A stretch of DNA of 50,074 nt from Planctomycetaceae bacterium (GCA_900299185.1 OMIV01000357.1:1-50074), one strand, 5' to 3'; positions 1-9,014 are shown, counted from the first letter of the stretch. A program made the numbers and translations. The notes: generated from the sequence alone by a model not told the origin.

Positions 1-477
1 GACGTGATCGCCAACGCTGCTCAAAACGTTGGCAAAGAAGTCGGAGGCAGCGAATTCGGAGACTCCGACGGCTTCCAATTCAAGATGCCCAGTGGCGGAA
101 GAGCCGTGAAGAAAGGGAGCTTCGCGGCCTGGACGGTTCCTGCCGACCCCAAGCCACGCGAAGACTACCTCATCATCATTCGCATCAAGCTGCCAGCGGG
201 AGCCAAGACCTATCGAGTCTCCGACATCAGCGGCGAAGTGATTGGCACCGACGGGTTCTTGTTGAAGGTGCCCTTCGACACGCGGCGGCCCGAAGCCACA
301 CGCACCGAACGCAATGGCAACGTCGTGCCAGTGAAGCCCAACGACTTGCTTCGGATCGTCGACGGCCACGCTCAAATCGTCGTCAACATCCCCGGCGCTG
401 CGGCGTTGGTGAAGGACACGATCCAAGTGAAGTCCAAGATCCTCAAAGAAGAGCAACGGCTTGAGATCGAATTCTAA
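1..477 (+). CDS. 3' end of an unrecognised gene (partial)
   Basis: The reading frame is already open at base 1, so the 5' end lies outside the window. A GTG at position 4 is available but need not be the true start. The visible 158 residues are hydrophilic, with no membrane segment and no motif I recognise. The middle part (roughly residues 45-100) alternates hydrophobic and polar residues, as in a beta-sandwich, and the C-terminus ends in a lysine- and glutamate-rich strand-like stretch. The frame stops with TAA at 475-477. Codon use matches the neighbouring genes. I cannot assign a function. Confidence 0.7.
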   Translation, partial: DVIANAAQNVGKEVGGSEFGDSDGFQFKMPSGGRAVKKGSFAAWTVPADPKPREDYLIIIRIKLPAGAKTYRVSDISGEVIGTDGFLLKVPFDTRRPEATRTERNGNVVPVKPNDLLRIVDGHAQIVVNIPGAAALVKDTIQVKSKILKEEQRLEIEF

Positions 478-718
478 CTCGCCCGACAGATGTAGTGGCC
501 ATTACAGACCATGAGTTTCGATTTCAAAGCGGCTCCCTCGGAAGTCACGGCCCGTTTAACCGTCCGTTACTTGTCGAAGCATTCTCATCAGCCCGATGTG
601 CTGACTGCCGACTCCGAGCCCTCCGCGAAATCCGTGTCCAACAACTTCTTAATTATTGCGACGCGGACGCCACGAAGCACACAGACGAGAACGCATCTGC
701 TTCGATCCCCGAGCAGCA
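478..718. other. Intergenic gap between convergent genes
   Basis: This gap lies between the partial first gene (plus) and the alcohol dehydrogenase (minus), whose 3' ends face each other. Overlapping short frames exist but have no start signal or recognisable protein pattern. I see no clear terminator hairpin. Confidence 0.5.
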
Positions 719-1924
719 TCACAGCGCTGCTTCCAAGATGCCTTGCAAGTCCGCTTGAGTCACCGGTCGCGGATTGACTCGCAGGATGCGTTTGATGGCA
801 AACGTCTTCTCGGCCAACGTGGGAATCATGTCGGCTGTCACTCCGAGATCTCCCAAGCGAGGCCGAATGCCGATCGCCTGATTGAGACGTTCAACAATGG
901 CAATCGACCGCTCGGCAGCTTGTTGCTGAGTGAGTCCCGTCGTGTCTACTCCCAGCAATTGAGCAATACGAGCGAACTTCGCCACGCGGGCCGGAAGGTT
1001 GAATCGCATGCAATGCGGCAACAACAAACCATTGCCTTCACCGTGCGAACAATGGACCGCTCCACCCACCGGATACTCCAGCGCATGCACGATGGCGACA
1101 CCGACATTTGAAAACGCCAAACCCGCCAGCATGGCACCGAGCGACATCGCTTCTCGCGCGGCGAGATCACTCGGTTGCTCGATCGCGCGCACGAGGTTTG
1201 CGCCAATGAGTTCGATCGCTCGCTCGGCCACGAGATCACCCATCGGATTGCGACCTTGATTGCTGGCGACTTCTGTCACCGGCACCGGGAAGTCTGAATT
1301 CTCGATCGCCGTATACGCTTCGATGGCATGCGTCAGCGCATCAATGCCGCTATCCGCCGTGACTTTCTTGGGGCACGACAATGTCAGCTTCGGGTCAACG
1401 ATCGCCGCAGCAGGCCGCAGGTAGTTGCTGATGATCGCCACCTTCACTTGGTTGGCCACATCCAGCAGGATCGACGCTCCCGTCACTTCGCTGCCAGTGC
1501 CCGAGGTCGTCGGCAAACAGATGAGCGGCATGATCGGCCCTGGCACTCGTTCTTCGCCGAGGTAGTCTCGAATTGTCCCACCATGAGTCAGCACGGTGGC
1601 GCAGGCCTTGGCCAGATCCATGTTGCTACCACCGCCCAGCGCCACCAACCCCGTTGGCTGAAACGCGACTGCGGCATCGAGACACTGCTGAGCAATCTCG
1701 ATCGAAGGCTCCGCCGCGCCGCCGTCAAAGATCTCGACAACGACATTCGCTTGAGTCAACGACGCCACGACATCATCGACGAGCCCGTTCTTACGGAGAT
1801 TCTTGTCCGTGACGAGCAACACTCGCAGAGCCTTCAGCTTCTTCGCCACCGCCCCCACCTGCAAAGCAGCTCCCGGCCCAAACAAGATCTGCCCGCTGGA
1901 ATAAAAAGTCCATGTCTGCCGCAT
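719..1924 (-). CDS. Iron-containing alcohol dehydrogenase family protein
   Basis: This 401-residue protein has the normal length of group III (iron-type) alcohol dehydrogenases, cytosolic NAD(P)-dependent enzymes that interconvert alcohols and aldehydes. The N-terminal dinucleotide-binding half carries GGGSNMD near residue 98 and TTSGTGSE near residue 139. The metal-binding half has the D-x3-H pattern in DALTHAIEAY near residue 195, and two further histidines in HALEYPVGGAVHCSHGEGNG near residue 265; these match the Asp/His/His/His ligand set of FucO and similar enzymes. The ATG at 1924 is preceded by GGAGAT at a good distance. The substrate cannot be told from sequence. The gene stands alone, converging on the partial gene upstream. 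Confidence 0.93.
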   Translation of the reverse strand: MRQTWTFYSSGQILFGPGAALQVGAVAKKLKALRVLLVTDKNLRKNGLVDDVVASLTQANVVVEIFDGGAAEPSIEIAQQCLDAAVAFQPTGLVALGGGSNMDLAKACATVLTHGGTIRDYLGEERVPGPIMPLICLPTTSGTGSEVTGASILLDVANQVKVAIISNYLRPAAAIVDPKLTLSCPKKVTADSGIDALTHAIEAYTAIENSDFPVPVTEVASNQGRNPMGDLVAERAIELIGANLVRAIEQPSDLAAREAMSLGAMLAGLAFSNVGVAIVHALEYPVGGAVHCSHGEGNGLLLPHCMRFNLPARVAKFARIAQLLGVDTTGLTQQQAAERSIAIVERLNQAIGIRPRLGDLGVTADMIPTLAEKTFAIKRILRVNPRPVTQADLQGILEAAL

Positions 1925-1990
1925 CGCCGAAGATCTCCAGATAAAAGAACAACACCCGCCCGCAGTTACGGACCAGTCTAAGGCAAGACA

Positions 1991-2181
1991 GGATGGAAAC
2001 CGCTAATGAACGCTGATGGAACGCTGATGGAACGCTGATAAGACAAGGCAACTGAGGACGCGACGACGCTTCGAGACTCCACTTTCGCAAAGTCGCTTTG
2101 ATGAGACGACTCGAAGTGTGGCAACCTCACAATCTCTTTCCCCCATGAGCGTTCCATCAGCATTCATCAGCGGTTCCATCA
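1991..2181. repeat. Imperfect inverted repeat, arms 1991-2024 and 2149-2181
   Basis: The left arm at 1991-2024, read as its complement, matches the right arm at 2149-2181 except for two substitutions and one single-base gap. The arms are separated by about 125 bases. The left arm runs into a tandem array of an 11-base unit (see 2008-2040). The arms share the core GCGTTCCATCAGC. The arrangement resembles a small palindromic or MITE-like element with no coding capacity. Confidence 0.75.
2008..2040. repeat. Tandem repeat, three 11-base units
   Basis: The unit GAACGCTGATG occurs at 2008-2018, 2019-2029 and, with a changed last base, 2030-2040. The array overlaps the left arm of the larger inverted repeat. 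Confidence 0.85.
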
Positions 2182-2290
2182 CTCCCCGATGTCACCGGAG
2201 ATTTTTTGATCCGGCGGTGTTGATTCAGAACAGTGGTCCGCGTTTGTGCGATTTCAGGCATATTGAGAACTCACACAAAGGCCGGGATCG

Positions 2291-3663
2291 ATGGGACGAC
2301 TGACAAACTCCATCTGGAAACAGGGTACCGCAGTTTGGTGCGGTTTGATTTTGGTGTTGCTCGCGGGACGAGTTTGTGTCGCTCAGAGTTTGAAACGGAC
2401 TCCTGCATCTCCCGAGTTGCAGGCGGAGTGCGGGACATGTTCGAAGTTGGTTATCTCGTTGGACCTAACTCTCTGAGCCAGGCATCCAAGCGGGCGGACC
2501 ACGCGCATGGGCTCGCCAAGGATGATGTGCGAATTAGTTGGGGGCTCGGTTTGGTGAGCTACCGCCAAGGGAAGTTTGGCGAAGCTGCTGAGCATTTCGC
2601 GGCGGCTCGTGGGACCGACGCTGCTCCGAACTACCGAGCGTGGCAAAGCTATCTGCTGTCACTCGCGTTACATGGCCAAGCCGATCGTGCTCACGACGAA
2701 CTCTTTGAGTTGGTGAGTTTGCTGCATCGAAAGACCGAGGACTCTGAACCCACTGTTGAGCAACAAGCTGCGGCGGTTTGGATTGGACGATTCGCTAAGG
2801 CCGAAGAGGTCACCGCCAAGTCGTCGCAAAAACGCAGCGAAGCGTTGGAACGCGAATTGATTCTGATGAAGCGGCTCGGGCCAAACCTCAGCGCGAGTCT
2901 TGAGCTGGGCAACGAGCAAGTTTTGCGGCAGCACCTGCGGCTGTCTGAGGATGCAGAGGTCGCTCGCGAGACGCTCAAGAAGAAGGCTACCGCGGAAGCT
3001 GATGCCAAATCTCAAGAGCTGGAGAAGTCGCTTTCGCGCATCAGCGACGAGTTCGAGAAGACCCGCAGCGACTCGACCGCCTTGAAGCAGTGGTACGAGC
3101 AAGAACTCAATCGACTCGACCGCAACTTGGGACGGCTCGAACGCGACTATCGGCAGATCGAATCGTTAGCCAGCAGCGTTCAAAACGACATGCGCAATCT
3201 CCTGCGAGCTTCGTCCGCCGTGAACTTTCAAGCGACTCAGCGTCAGAACCAAGCTCGGTCCAGCATTCAGCAACGGCAGGCCGAAGCTCAAGCGGCCATG
3301 GCCAACGACGAACTCTATGGCGAGTACATTCGCCGCGAAGGCGAGCTGTATGGACTCGCTCAGCAAGGTGCTCGTTTGGCAGCTCAGGCTGAAGCGGTGC
3401 TGCAAGAAAAGTCCTCGGTCATGCAGAAGTTCGCCGACGCGACTGGCAAGTTAGCTCGCAAAGACAACGACTTGTCGAAGTGGAACGACCGACTCAAACG
3501 CCAACAGGATGAACTGACCAAGAAGCCCGAAAGCCAAACACTCAAACCCCGTAATGTGATCGTGAAGGCCAACACGCTGCGGACCTTTGTGGATCTGGAT
3601 CTGGCCCGCGAACGAGATCTGATCTTCGAGTCCTACGGCATGTCAGCGGGTAAGAAGTTGTGA
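2291..3663 (+). CDS. Secreted TPR-like/coiled-coil protein, apparent frameshift near 2470
   Basis: Two frames must be joined to give a sensible protein. The ATG at 2291 encodes a good signal peptide (hydrophobic core LILVLLAG, then VCVAQS as a possible cleavage site), but this frame stops at 2474-2476. The neighbouring frame is open to 3663; it continues with a TPR-like helix pair (WGLGLVSYRQGKFGEAAEHF) and then about 300 residues of charged coiled coil. The join lies at about 2460-2476 and would need one added base. As it stands, an internal ATG at 2437, or a GTG at 2233, would give a protein without signal peptide. Possible causes are a real mutation, a sequencing error, or (less likely, as no slippery heptamer is visible) programmed shifting. 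Function unknown; probably periplasmic when intact. Confidence 0.75.
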
Positions 3664-3746
3664 GTGACGGTTAGTGATGTTTGCTCTGCGAGCCATGGGG
3701 AATCTACAGAGCGAGTTAGGAAGTGCTCTTCATTTCGGAGCCGATC

Positions 3747-5603
3747 ATGAGATGGATGCTGCTCAGTCTGAGTGTATGGTTAATGACACAGCCATTGGCT
3801 GCCGCCGACAAACCTGGGGAGCCTCGCCCGTCCGAACTCGCGGCACGAGTTGACGCCTTACTGGTACGAGAAGCCAACGAGTCGATTGATCGTCGTGCGG
3901 CCTTACGAGAGGCGTTGAGTAAGTCGAGCACTCCTGCCGAACTGCATTGGCAAGCGGGCCAGGTGAAATGGAACGACAAATGGGTCAACGCCGAAGACGT
4001 GCCGACCTTGGCTCCATCAGCGCGACTGGCCGAGTACCTCGAACGACGCGACAAGATGGAGCCCACGGCGAAGCAGCATTTTGAATTGGCTGGCTGGTGC
4101 CGAAAGGCCGCACTGCCTCAGCAAGAGCAGGCCCATCTTTTCGCGGCCATGTACTGCGACCCCAGCTTGGCGACGCCGGCCAATCTCAAGCGAGCCAGCT
4201 ACGTGCAAGAAGGCGGTCGTTGGATTTCGCCGGATGAACAACAAGCCGTGGCTGCTTATCTCGCGACGTGCCGCCGATCGATGCAGCGCTGGCACGCGCG
4301 GTTGGAATCCATTCGTGATCGACTTGTTCGCTCTGAAACCGAACGAGCCCGCGCTCAAGCCGAACTCGCAATCATTGACGATCCGTCGGTGCTACCCGCC
4401 GTCGACTTCATCATCGCGCCTGCGGGTTCCGTGGGCCTGGAAACTGCGATCGACTTCTTCGCCAAGTTCGACGAGTTCGAGTCATCTCAACTGCTCGCGA
4501 AGTACGCCGTCTTCTCGAACGATCCCATCGCTCGATCCCGAGCCGCGCGAGCGTTGAAGGGGCGCGAATTCGAGCATTTCGTTCCCGACATGTTGGGAGT
4601 CCTGGCGACGGAGTTTGAACCAACAGCGATTCGAACAGAGATCTTCTTAGGCCCACTGCGCTTCGTGCGATATGGCTGGCAGTTCAAGCGAGAAACCCAG
4701 CAGCAAATCCAAGTAGCCAACTTCGAAACGCGGGTTTGGTCTAATCAATATCACGACTACGAGATCTTGGTCAGGCGGGGATCAGGACTCATTCTTGGAG
4801 CCAGAGAGAAGGGGGGGGGATTTTCGAAAGCAACACTCGTGGCACTCGAACAACAAATCAACTCGGCACGCAGAGACAAAGCAATTCGCGATGTCAAGAT
4901 CCGAAACACGGTCGAGTCCTTAAATGAAATGAACAGAGCACACTATCAACGATGTTCTCAATCGCTCAAGGAAATCACCGACGAGAACAACGCGACTGCA
5001 ATTCAATGGTGGAGTTGGTGGGACGCCTACAAGGATGTCGAATCGTTTGCAAAGATCGTCATAGAGGTGAGTGAAATAGAAGTTGCCCAAAGAGACATCG
5101 GACGAATCGGGATTCGCAGGAGCTGCTTCCGCGCTGGCACGCTGGTGCATACGGCGCGGGGGCTGGAGCCCATCGAAGAGCTGCACATCGGCGACTTGGT
5201 CTTGGCTCAAGACGTTGAGTCGGGTGAGTTGGCTTACAAGCCCGTCATGTTGAAGACTCGGCGTGACAAGCGGCCGCTCGTCTGTGTGACGCTAGGTGAC
5301 CAGGACATCGTCGGGACTTCAGGGCATCCGTTCTGGAAATCCGGCACGGGCTGGATCAAGTCACGCGACCTGGAAACTGGAGATCTTGTCCGGTCGGTTC
5401 AAGCCAGCGAGACCGTGACGCGCACTCAGCCGAATGTCGCGACGGATGAAACTTACAATCTGATCGTCGCCGACTTTCATACTTACTTCGTGGGCCAGGC
5501 CGGCGTGTTGGTCCACGACGTTACGCCGACAGCTCCAACCAACGCCGTGATCCCAGGCTTGTCGAAGTACGAACTCTCTTCGGCCACTCATTCGGACAAG
5601 TAG
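3747..5603 (+). CDS. Secreted protein with C-terminal Hint (intein/hedgehog-type) domain
   Basis: The ATG at 3747 has GGAG six bases upstream and starts a signal peptide (MRWMLLSLSVWLMTQPLAAA); an upstream ATG in the same frame at 3723 fits less well. The product is 618 residues. About 450 residues of helical, repeat-like sequence precede a Hint domain at about 460-591. The Hint nucleophile cysteine is in SCFRAGTLV (C460), block B is the TSGHPFW motif with its Thr and His, and the end is FHTYFVGQAGVLVHD. The terminal Asn common in inteins and pretoxin Hint domains is Asp here. Only a 27-residue tail follows, too short for a toxin. From memory, planctomycetes have a secreted family with this layout and a similar PTNAV-containing tail; I cannot verify it here. 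A run of nine G bases lies inside the gene at 4811-4819. Confidence 0.85.
   Translation: MRWMLLSLSVWLMTQPLAAADKPGEPRPSELAARVDALLVREANESIDRRAALREALSKSSTPAELHWQAGQVKWNDKWVNAEDVPTLAPSARLAEYLERRDKMEPTAKQHFELAGWCRKAALPQQEQAHLFAAMYCDPSLATPANLKRASYVQEGGRWISPDEQQAVAAYLATCRRSMQRWHARLESIRDRLVRSETERARAQAELAIIDDPSVLPAVDFIIAPAGSVGLETAIDFFAKFDEFESSQLLAKYAVFSNDPIARSRAARALKGREFEHFVPDMLGVLATEFEPTAIRTEIFLGPLRFVRYGWQFKRETQQQIQVANFETRVWSNQYHDYEILVRRGSGLILGAREKGGGFSKATLVALEQQINSARRDKAIRDVKIRNTVESLNEMNRAHYQRCSQSLKEITDENNATAIQWWSWWDAYKDVESFAKIVIEVSEIEVAQRDIGRIGIRRSCFRAGTLVHTARGLEPIEELHIGDLVLAQDVESGELAYKPVMLKTRRDKRPLVCVTLGDQDIVGTSGHPFWKSGTGWIKSRDLETGDLVRSVQASETVTRTQPNVATDETYNLIVADFHTYFVGQAGVLVHDVTPTAPTNAVIPGLSKYELSSATHSDK
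4811..4819 (+). repeat. Homopolymeric G9 tract inside the Hint-protein gene
   Basis: Nine consecutive G bases encode part of the Lys-Gly-Gly-Gly stretch ahead of the Hint domain. Loss or gain of one base would shift the frame and remove the Hint domain, so this is a possible slipped-strand site. Confidence 0.9.
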
Positions 5604-5776
5604 CTTGGGATTCCATCTCGAGCCTCAGCGGGATGTGGTTCTCAAACAAGCTCCAAGAACGCCGTCATGATTCGGTGCGGAGAAGACATCCCTGACGGAT
5701 CGGGCTTGTACGAACGAGGTCTGCTTCAACCGTGAAGCCAACGAAATTGCTGCCACAACTTCCAAGGACATTCGCC

Positions 5777-7036
5777 ATGCGACGATCTCTCAACTTGCTC
5801 GGCTTAATGCTCGCGATGTTGGTGAGCTTGGCCATTTCACCAAGGTCCGACGCTCAGCCCAACACGAAGGCTCCGAAGCCGGGGCTGCTCAAGGTGGTGT
5901 TTCAGAAGGGCTCGGAAGAGCAGCGTCTCGCAGCGTTGTCAGAGATCGAGTCGTACTATCGCTCGTCACCCGAATGGGCCGAGGTGCTGGCATCGGTGAT
6001 TGCTGCCAACTCACGCAAAGCCCCGATTGCGTTGAGCACACTCAACGCCGTGAGATTGTTTGAACGCGTCGATGAGCCACGTCTGCGAAGTCGGCAAGTT
6101 GAATTCTTGGCATCGCCGCACCTGCCCATTGTGGTCGCGGCTGCCGAGGAATTAGCGCAACGAAAATTTCCCGAGGCACGCGAGTCACTCCAGCAGATCC
6201 GCGAGCGTCGCGAGTTCTCGCAGTCGTATGCGCTCCGGCATCTCGTGACCACCAGCGTCGCGGTCTATCAAGATCGTCGGGCGGTTAAGGATCTCATCGA
6301 CATCGCCTCGCAATACGACGGCCAGTTGCGATACCTCGCCGTCACCAAGCTGGAGCAACTCACCAGTCAAAACTTCGGAGGCTTCATCGACAAGTGGGTC
6401 GAGTGGTTTCAGCTGCAGCCCGACGACTACATCCCCAGTCCTGCTCCTGGTCGATCGCCAAACAGCAACGAAGCCCCCAAGCCCATCGCCTGGCCGACAC
6501 CAGTTCCCAAGTTCTTTGAGACTCCGGTCTTTGCCAAACGAGTTGTCTTCTTGCTCGACTCGTCAGGCAGCATGCAAAGCACTGTCGACGACGAGACACG
6601 CATGGATCAGGTCCGCAGCGAGTTCAATCGCATGCTGCGCGAGATGCCGAGCAGCTCGTTCTTCAATGTGCTGGCCTTCAACGACCGCGTGATTCCGCGC
6701 GGTTCGGGACTGACTGAAGCCGACGCCGTCAACAAAGCCGATGCGGCGAGGTTCGTCGAACAACTGACTCCCGAACACAAGACCGCGACCTACGAAGCAC
6801 TCATCGCTGCACTGACGCATGACCCGAATTTAGAAGCGATCTATTTCCTTACCGACGGCAAACCAACTGCCGGAACAATTCAAGTGCAACCGGTCATTGT
6901 CTCGCGCATCACGTCGCTCAATGCCACGTCGCGCATCGCGATCAACTCGATCGGCATCGACACAACCGGCGAGGATCTCGACTTCATCAAACAACTCGCC
7001 GACCAAAACTTCGGGACGTCACGTGTCATTCGCTGA
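5777..7036 (+). CDS. Secreted HEAT-like / von Willebrand factor A domain protein
   Basis: The ATG at 5777 follows AAGGAC at a suitable distance and opens a signal peptide (LLGLMLAMLVSLAISP, then RSDAQ); a GTG at 5732 would only add a poorly fitting N-terminus. The mature protein begins with a HEAT-like helical region (about 40-200), where phrases such as RLAALSEIESYY and LRYLAVTKLEQL recur with helix-pair spacing. A VWA domain occupies about residues 255-419: VVFLLDSSGSM carries the metal-ion site DxSxS, and IYFLTDGKPTAG supplies the later conserved Asp. This architecture is common in planctomycetes and suggests metal-dependent protein binding in the periplasm. The partner is unknown. The neighbouring genes do not obviously form an operon with it. 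Confidence 0.88.
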   Translation: MRRSLNLLGLMLAMLVSLAISPRSDAQPNTKAPKPGLLKVVFQKGSEEQRLAALSEIESYYRSSPEWAEVLASVIAANSRKAPIALSTLNAVRLFERVDEPRLRSRQVEFLASPHLPIVVAAAEELAQRKFPEARESLQQIRERREFSQSYALRHLVTTSVAVYQDRRAVKDLIDIASQYDGQLRYLAVTKLEQLTSQNFGGFIDKWVEWFQLQPDDYIPSPAPGRSPNSNEAPKPIAWPTPVPKFFETPVFAKRVVFLLDSSGSMQSTVDDETRMDQVRSEFNRMLREMPSSSFFNVLAFNDRVIPRGSGLTEADAVNKADAARFVEQLTPEHKTATYEALIAALTHDPNLEAIYFLTDGKPTAGTIQVQPVIVSRITSLNATSRIAINSIGIDTTGEDLDFIKQLADQNFGTSRVIR

Positions 7037-7116
7037 ATCGAAACGACGAGCCTGTTGCTTAATGGGGACTCGCCAGGAATGAGTTCGTGATTGATGGAGA
7101 GCGCTTGCTCGGACCT

Positions 7117-7151
7117 CTCAGTCACAACGCACTGAGCTAAGTAGGCGAGTC
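7117..7151. repeat. Intergenic repeat copy A (hairpin-forming)
   Basis: Starts CTCAGTCAC, pairs with ACTGAG a few bases on, and continues to GGCGAGTC. A second copy with roughly 80% identity is at 21339-21374. Lies in the convergent gap between the VWA gene and the nitroreductase gene, where the hairpin could also act in termination. Confidence 0.65.
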
Positions 7152-7167
7152 CCGCTGCGAGGCGGTC

Positions 7168-8853
7168 TTATTCCCCAGCCGCCTCTAAATGCGAGTACGG
7201 CGACAGCGTTTGCAGTCGTACGTCCAAGACTGGGCCGCCGATCGTGAAGTGATAAAGGCTCTGCCAAGCGTGATTGTCGATGCCCAGCATTTGGTGCATC
7301 GCGTCGTCGAAGAAGCAGCCGATGCCGGTACCTCGCACTCCAGCGGCTTCGGCTTCCAGATACAGCACCTGCCCGATTAAGCCGGTCTCCCAAAACAGAC
7401 GGGGATAAAACGAAGGCCCGTGCTGAGCCAACGCGGCATCGAACTCCGCCAACATGCCCACTGCGAAGACACCATCTGACGCGATGTCTTGCTGACATGA
7501 AATGGTGCGAGCCGCCGACTGCGCATCAGCCGCCTTCAACAAGAAGAGATTGAGATCGTCCGGGCAGTCGTGAGGACGCTGCCACTCGAAGTCTTGGCGA
7601 AACGACTGCCGCAAGCTCGCGGCATGAGCGTCACTGCGAACGAGCACATACAGCCCCGACTCCAAGCCTCTGACACGATGCACGAAGAGTGCGAGTGACA
7701 CTCGCGCCGCCCACGGCCATGTCTTGAATGGAAATGGAGCGAGGCTCGGCACGGTCCGACGCAGAATGCGATAGAAGTCTTCGCGACTCATCGTCGTCTC
7801 TTCGTCCATGTCCACCGCGCTGCGACGCTGGCGAATGATCTGCTCGGCGGATAACCCACGATCGTTATCGCCGGCTTGAACCAGACAGCAACTCCACTCC
7901 GCGTTGGGGCGCAGCAACTCGATATCGTCTGCATTTCGAATTGCCGCTGCGACTTCGTCGATGATCGGCCAATCATGATGCTCATTACTTAAGACATTCG
8001 GTTGTCCGAACCATCGTCGGGCCACGAGTGACTCGCTCATGTCACTGGTCAGGGACAAGTCGCCGTCGCCTGTTGGATCAGTCGCTGGCCACAGCACCAA
8101 CACGCAATCGGCATGCTCGGCTTCTGGTCCGTCTTGCAGATGTGTGCCCAGCAAACGGTTCAAGTCACGATCACCAATCTGGGTGAGCAGCTTCGAATTC
8201 CATCCGAGAGTGCGAGCCGCAAACGAGATCGCTGCGATCGCATGACCGACATCGTGATTGCAGTAGCGAAAGGCTCGCTCGCCGTACTTCCAAGCTTCTC
8301 GCCAATAGATCGAAGTCAAACCAACCAATACGCAGCCAGCGGGCAATTGGGCAGTCAACGATTGCCAGTCGGCAGCACTCAAGTCACAGCGTCGTTCCAG
8401 CGCATGTCGAAACGGCGAGTAATGAAAGACGCCGGGCGTTGCGGTAAGTCCCGGAACGGCACCACAGATGAGATAGCCCTCAGTCGGATGCAAAGCCCCA
8501 CTCGATGGATTGATTCGCAGCGACCACGAGTTCGACGCCCCAGCTTGCTTCCACGCTGACAGTGCCAAGCAGTGCTGAAAGAGTCGACTGACCGAAGCGC
8601 GGTCCAACGGTGCTGCGGAGTCACTCGACGGTTCATGAAATAGCCCGTCGTAGGTCGGAACAGAGCGGACCTCGAAGTGATCCAGAGCCAGACGTTCGCA
8701 CCCTTCAAACTGTCGAAAGGGATCAGGCTGATTGGCCCAGTCCATGAAACCCAGCGAGCGTGCGTAACGATTGAAATGATGCTTGGTGCGATCGTGATAA
8801 ACCCGAACCAGACCTGCGAAGTCAGCCAATCGAGCGGTCATGCGGTCATCCAT
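7168..8853 (-). CDS. SagB/ThcOx-type two-domain nitroreductase-family protein
   Basis: This 561-residue protein looks like two nitroreductase-fold halves in one chain. The first half (about 75-265) contains SWSLRINPSSGALHPTEGYL, close to the signature of SagB/ThcOx-type FMN dehydrogenases. The second (about 330-545) has the RRSAVDMD start and WETGLIGQVLYLEAEAAGVR, typical of the FMN-binding domain, followed by GTGIGCFFDD. In azole-forming peptide pathways such enzymes oxidise azolines to azoles. Here no cyclodehydratase (YcaO), precursor peptide or transporter is adjacent, so the substrate is unknown. Double-domain versions without pathway partners occur in other bacteria, and I take this as one of them. 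Start is 8853, or the ATG four codons inside at 8841. The 3' end faces that of the VWA gene. Confidence 0.85.
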   Translation of the reverse strand: MDDRMTARLADFAGLVRVYHDRTKHHFNRYARSLGFMDWANQPDPFRQFEGCERLALDHFEVRSVPTYDGLFHEPSSDSAAPLDRASVSRLFQHCLALSAWKQAGASNSWSLRINPSSGALHPTEGYLICGAVPGLTATPGVFHYSPFRHALERRCDLSAADWQSLTAQLPAGCVLVGLTSIYWREAWKYGERAFRYCNHDVGHAIAAISFAARTLGWNSKLLTQIGDRDLNRLLGTHLQDGPEAEHADCVLVLWPATDPTGDGDLSLTSDMSESLVARRWFGQPNVLSNEHHDWPIIDEVAAAIRNADDIELLRPNAEWSCCLVQAGDNDRGLSAEQIIRQRRSAVDMDEETTMSREDFYRILRRTVPSLAPFPFKTWPWAARVSLALFVHRVRGLESGLYVLVRSDAHAASLRQSFRQDFEWQRPHDCPDDLNLFLLKAADAQSAARTISCQQDIASDGVFAVGMLAEFDAALAQHGPSFYPRLFWETGLIGQVLYLEAEAAGVRGTGIGCFFDDAMHQMLGIDNHAWQSLYHFTIGGPVLDVRLQTLSPYSHLEAAGE

Positions 8854-8929
8854 GAATTGTTAGAGCGAGTGCGCGAGAAACAGCGGACCATCCGTCCGAG
8901 TCTCGATTCACGTCGCCTCTGAAAACGAA

Positions 8930-8962
8930 ACGAGCGAAGGATGTTGCCATACCTTCGCTCGT
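8930..8962 (-). terminator. Intrinsic terminator of the coiled-coil membrane gene
   Basis: An 11-base perfect stem (8930-8940 with 8952-8962) surrounds an 11-base loop. Read on the minus strand, downstream of the stop at 9015, the hairpin is followed by a T-rich run (TTTCGTTTTC). Confidence 0.8.
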
Positions 8963-9014
8963 TCTTAATCGCGAATCGACTCAGGCAAAGCGTCTGAGCC
9001 AACGCAGTACATAC

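Larger units (their letters stand above)
1925..2290. other. Divergent intergenic region with a repeat structure
   Basis: This region separates the alcohol dehydrogenase (minus) from the coiled-coil gene (plus), so it should hold both promoters. No clear -35/-10 pair stands out. It contains the tandem and inverted repeats listed separately at 1991-2181. The small open frames across it repeat the same SAFISG-like peptide, which is only a translation of the repeats. Confidence 0.6.

Noticed and set aside
2118-2303. Small open frame with SAFISG peptide near the inverted repeat
   Set aside because: The peptide is just a translation of the repeat arms; similar peptides appear on both strands.
2440-2480. 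Programmed frameshift in the coiled-coil gene
   Set aside because: No slippery heptamer or downstream stimulator stem is visible at the join; mutation or sequencing error is simpler.
5604-5776. Possible extra coding remnant after the Hint gene
   Set aside because: One alternative frame stays open for about 43 codons, but it is too short and has no match I recognise to call it a lost toxin domain.
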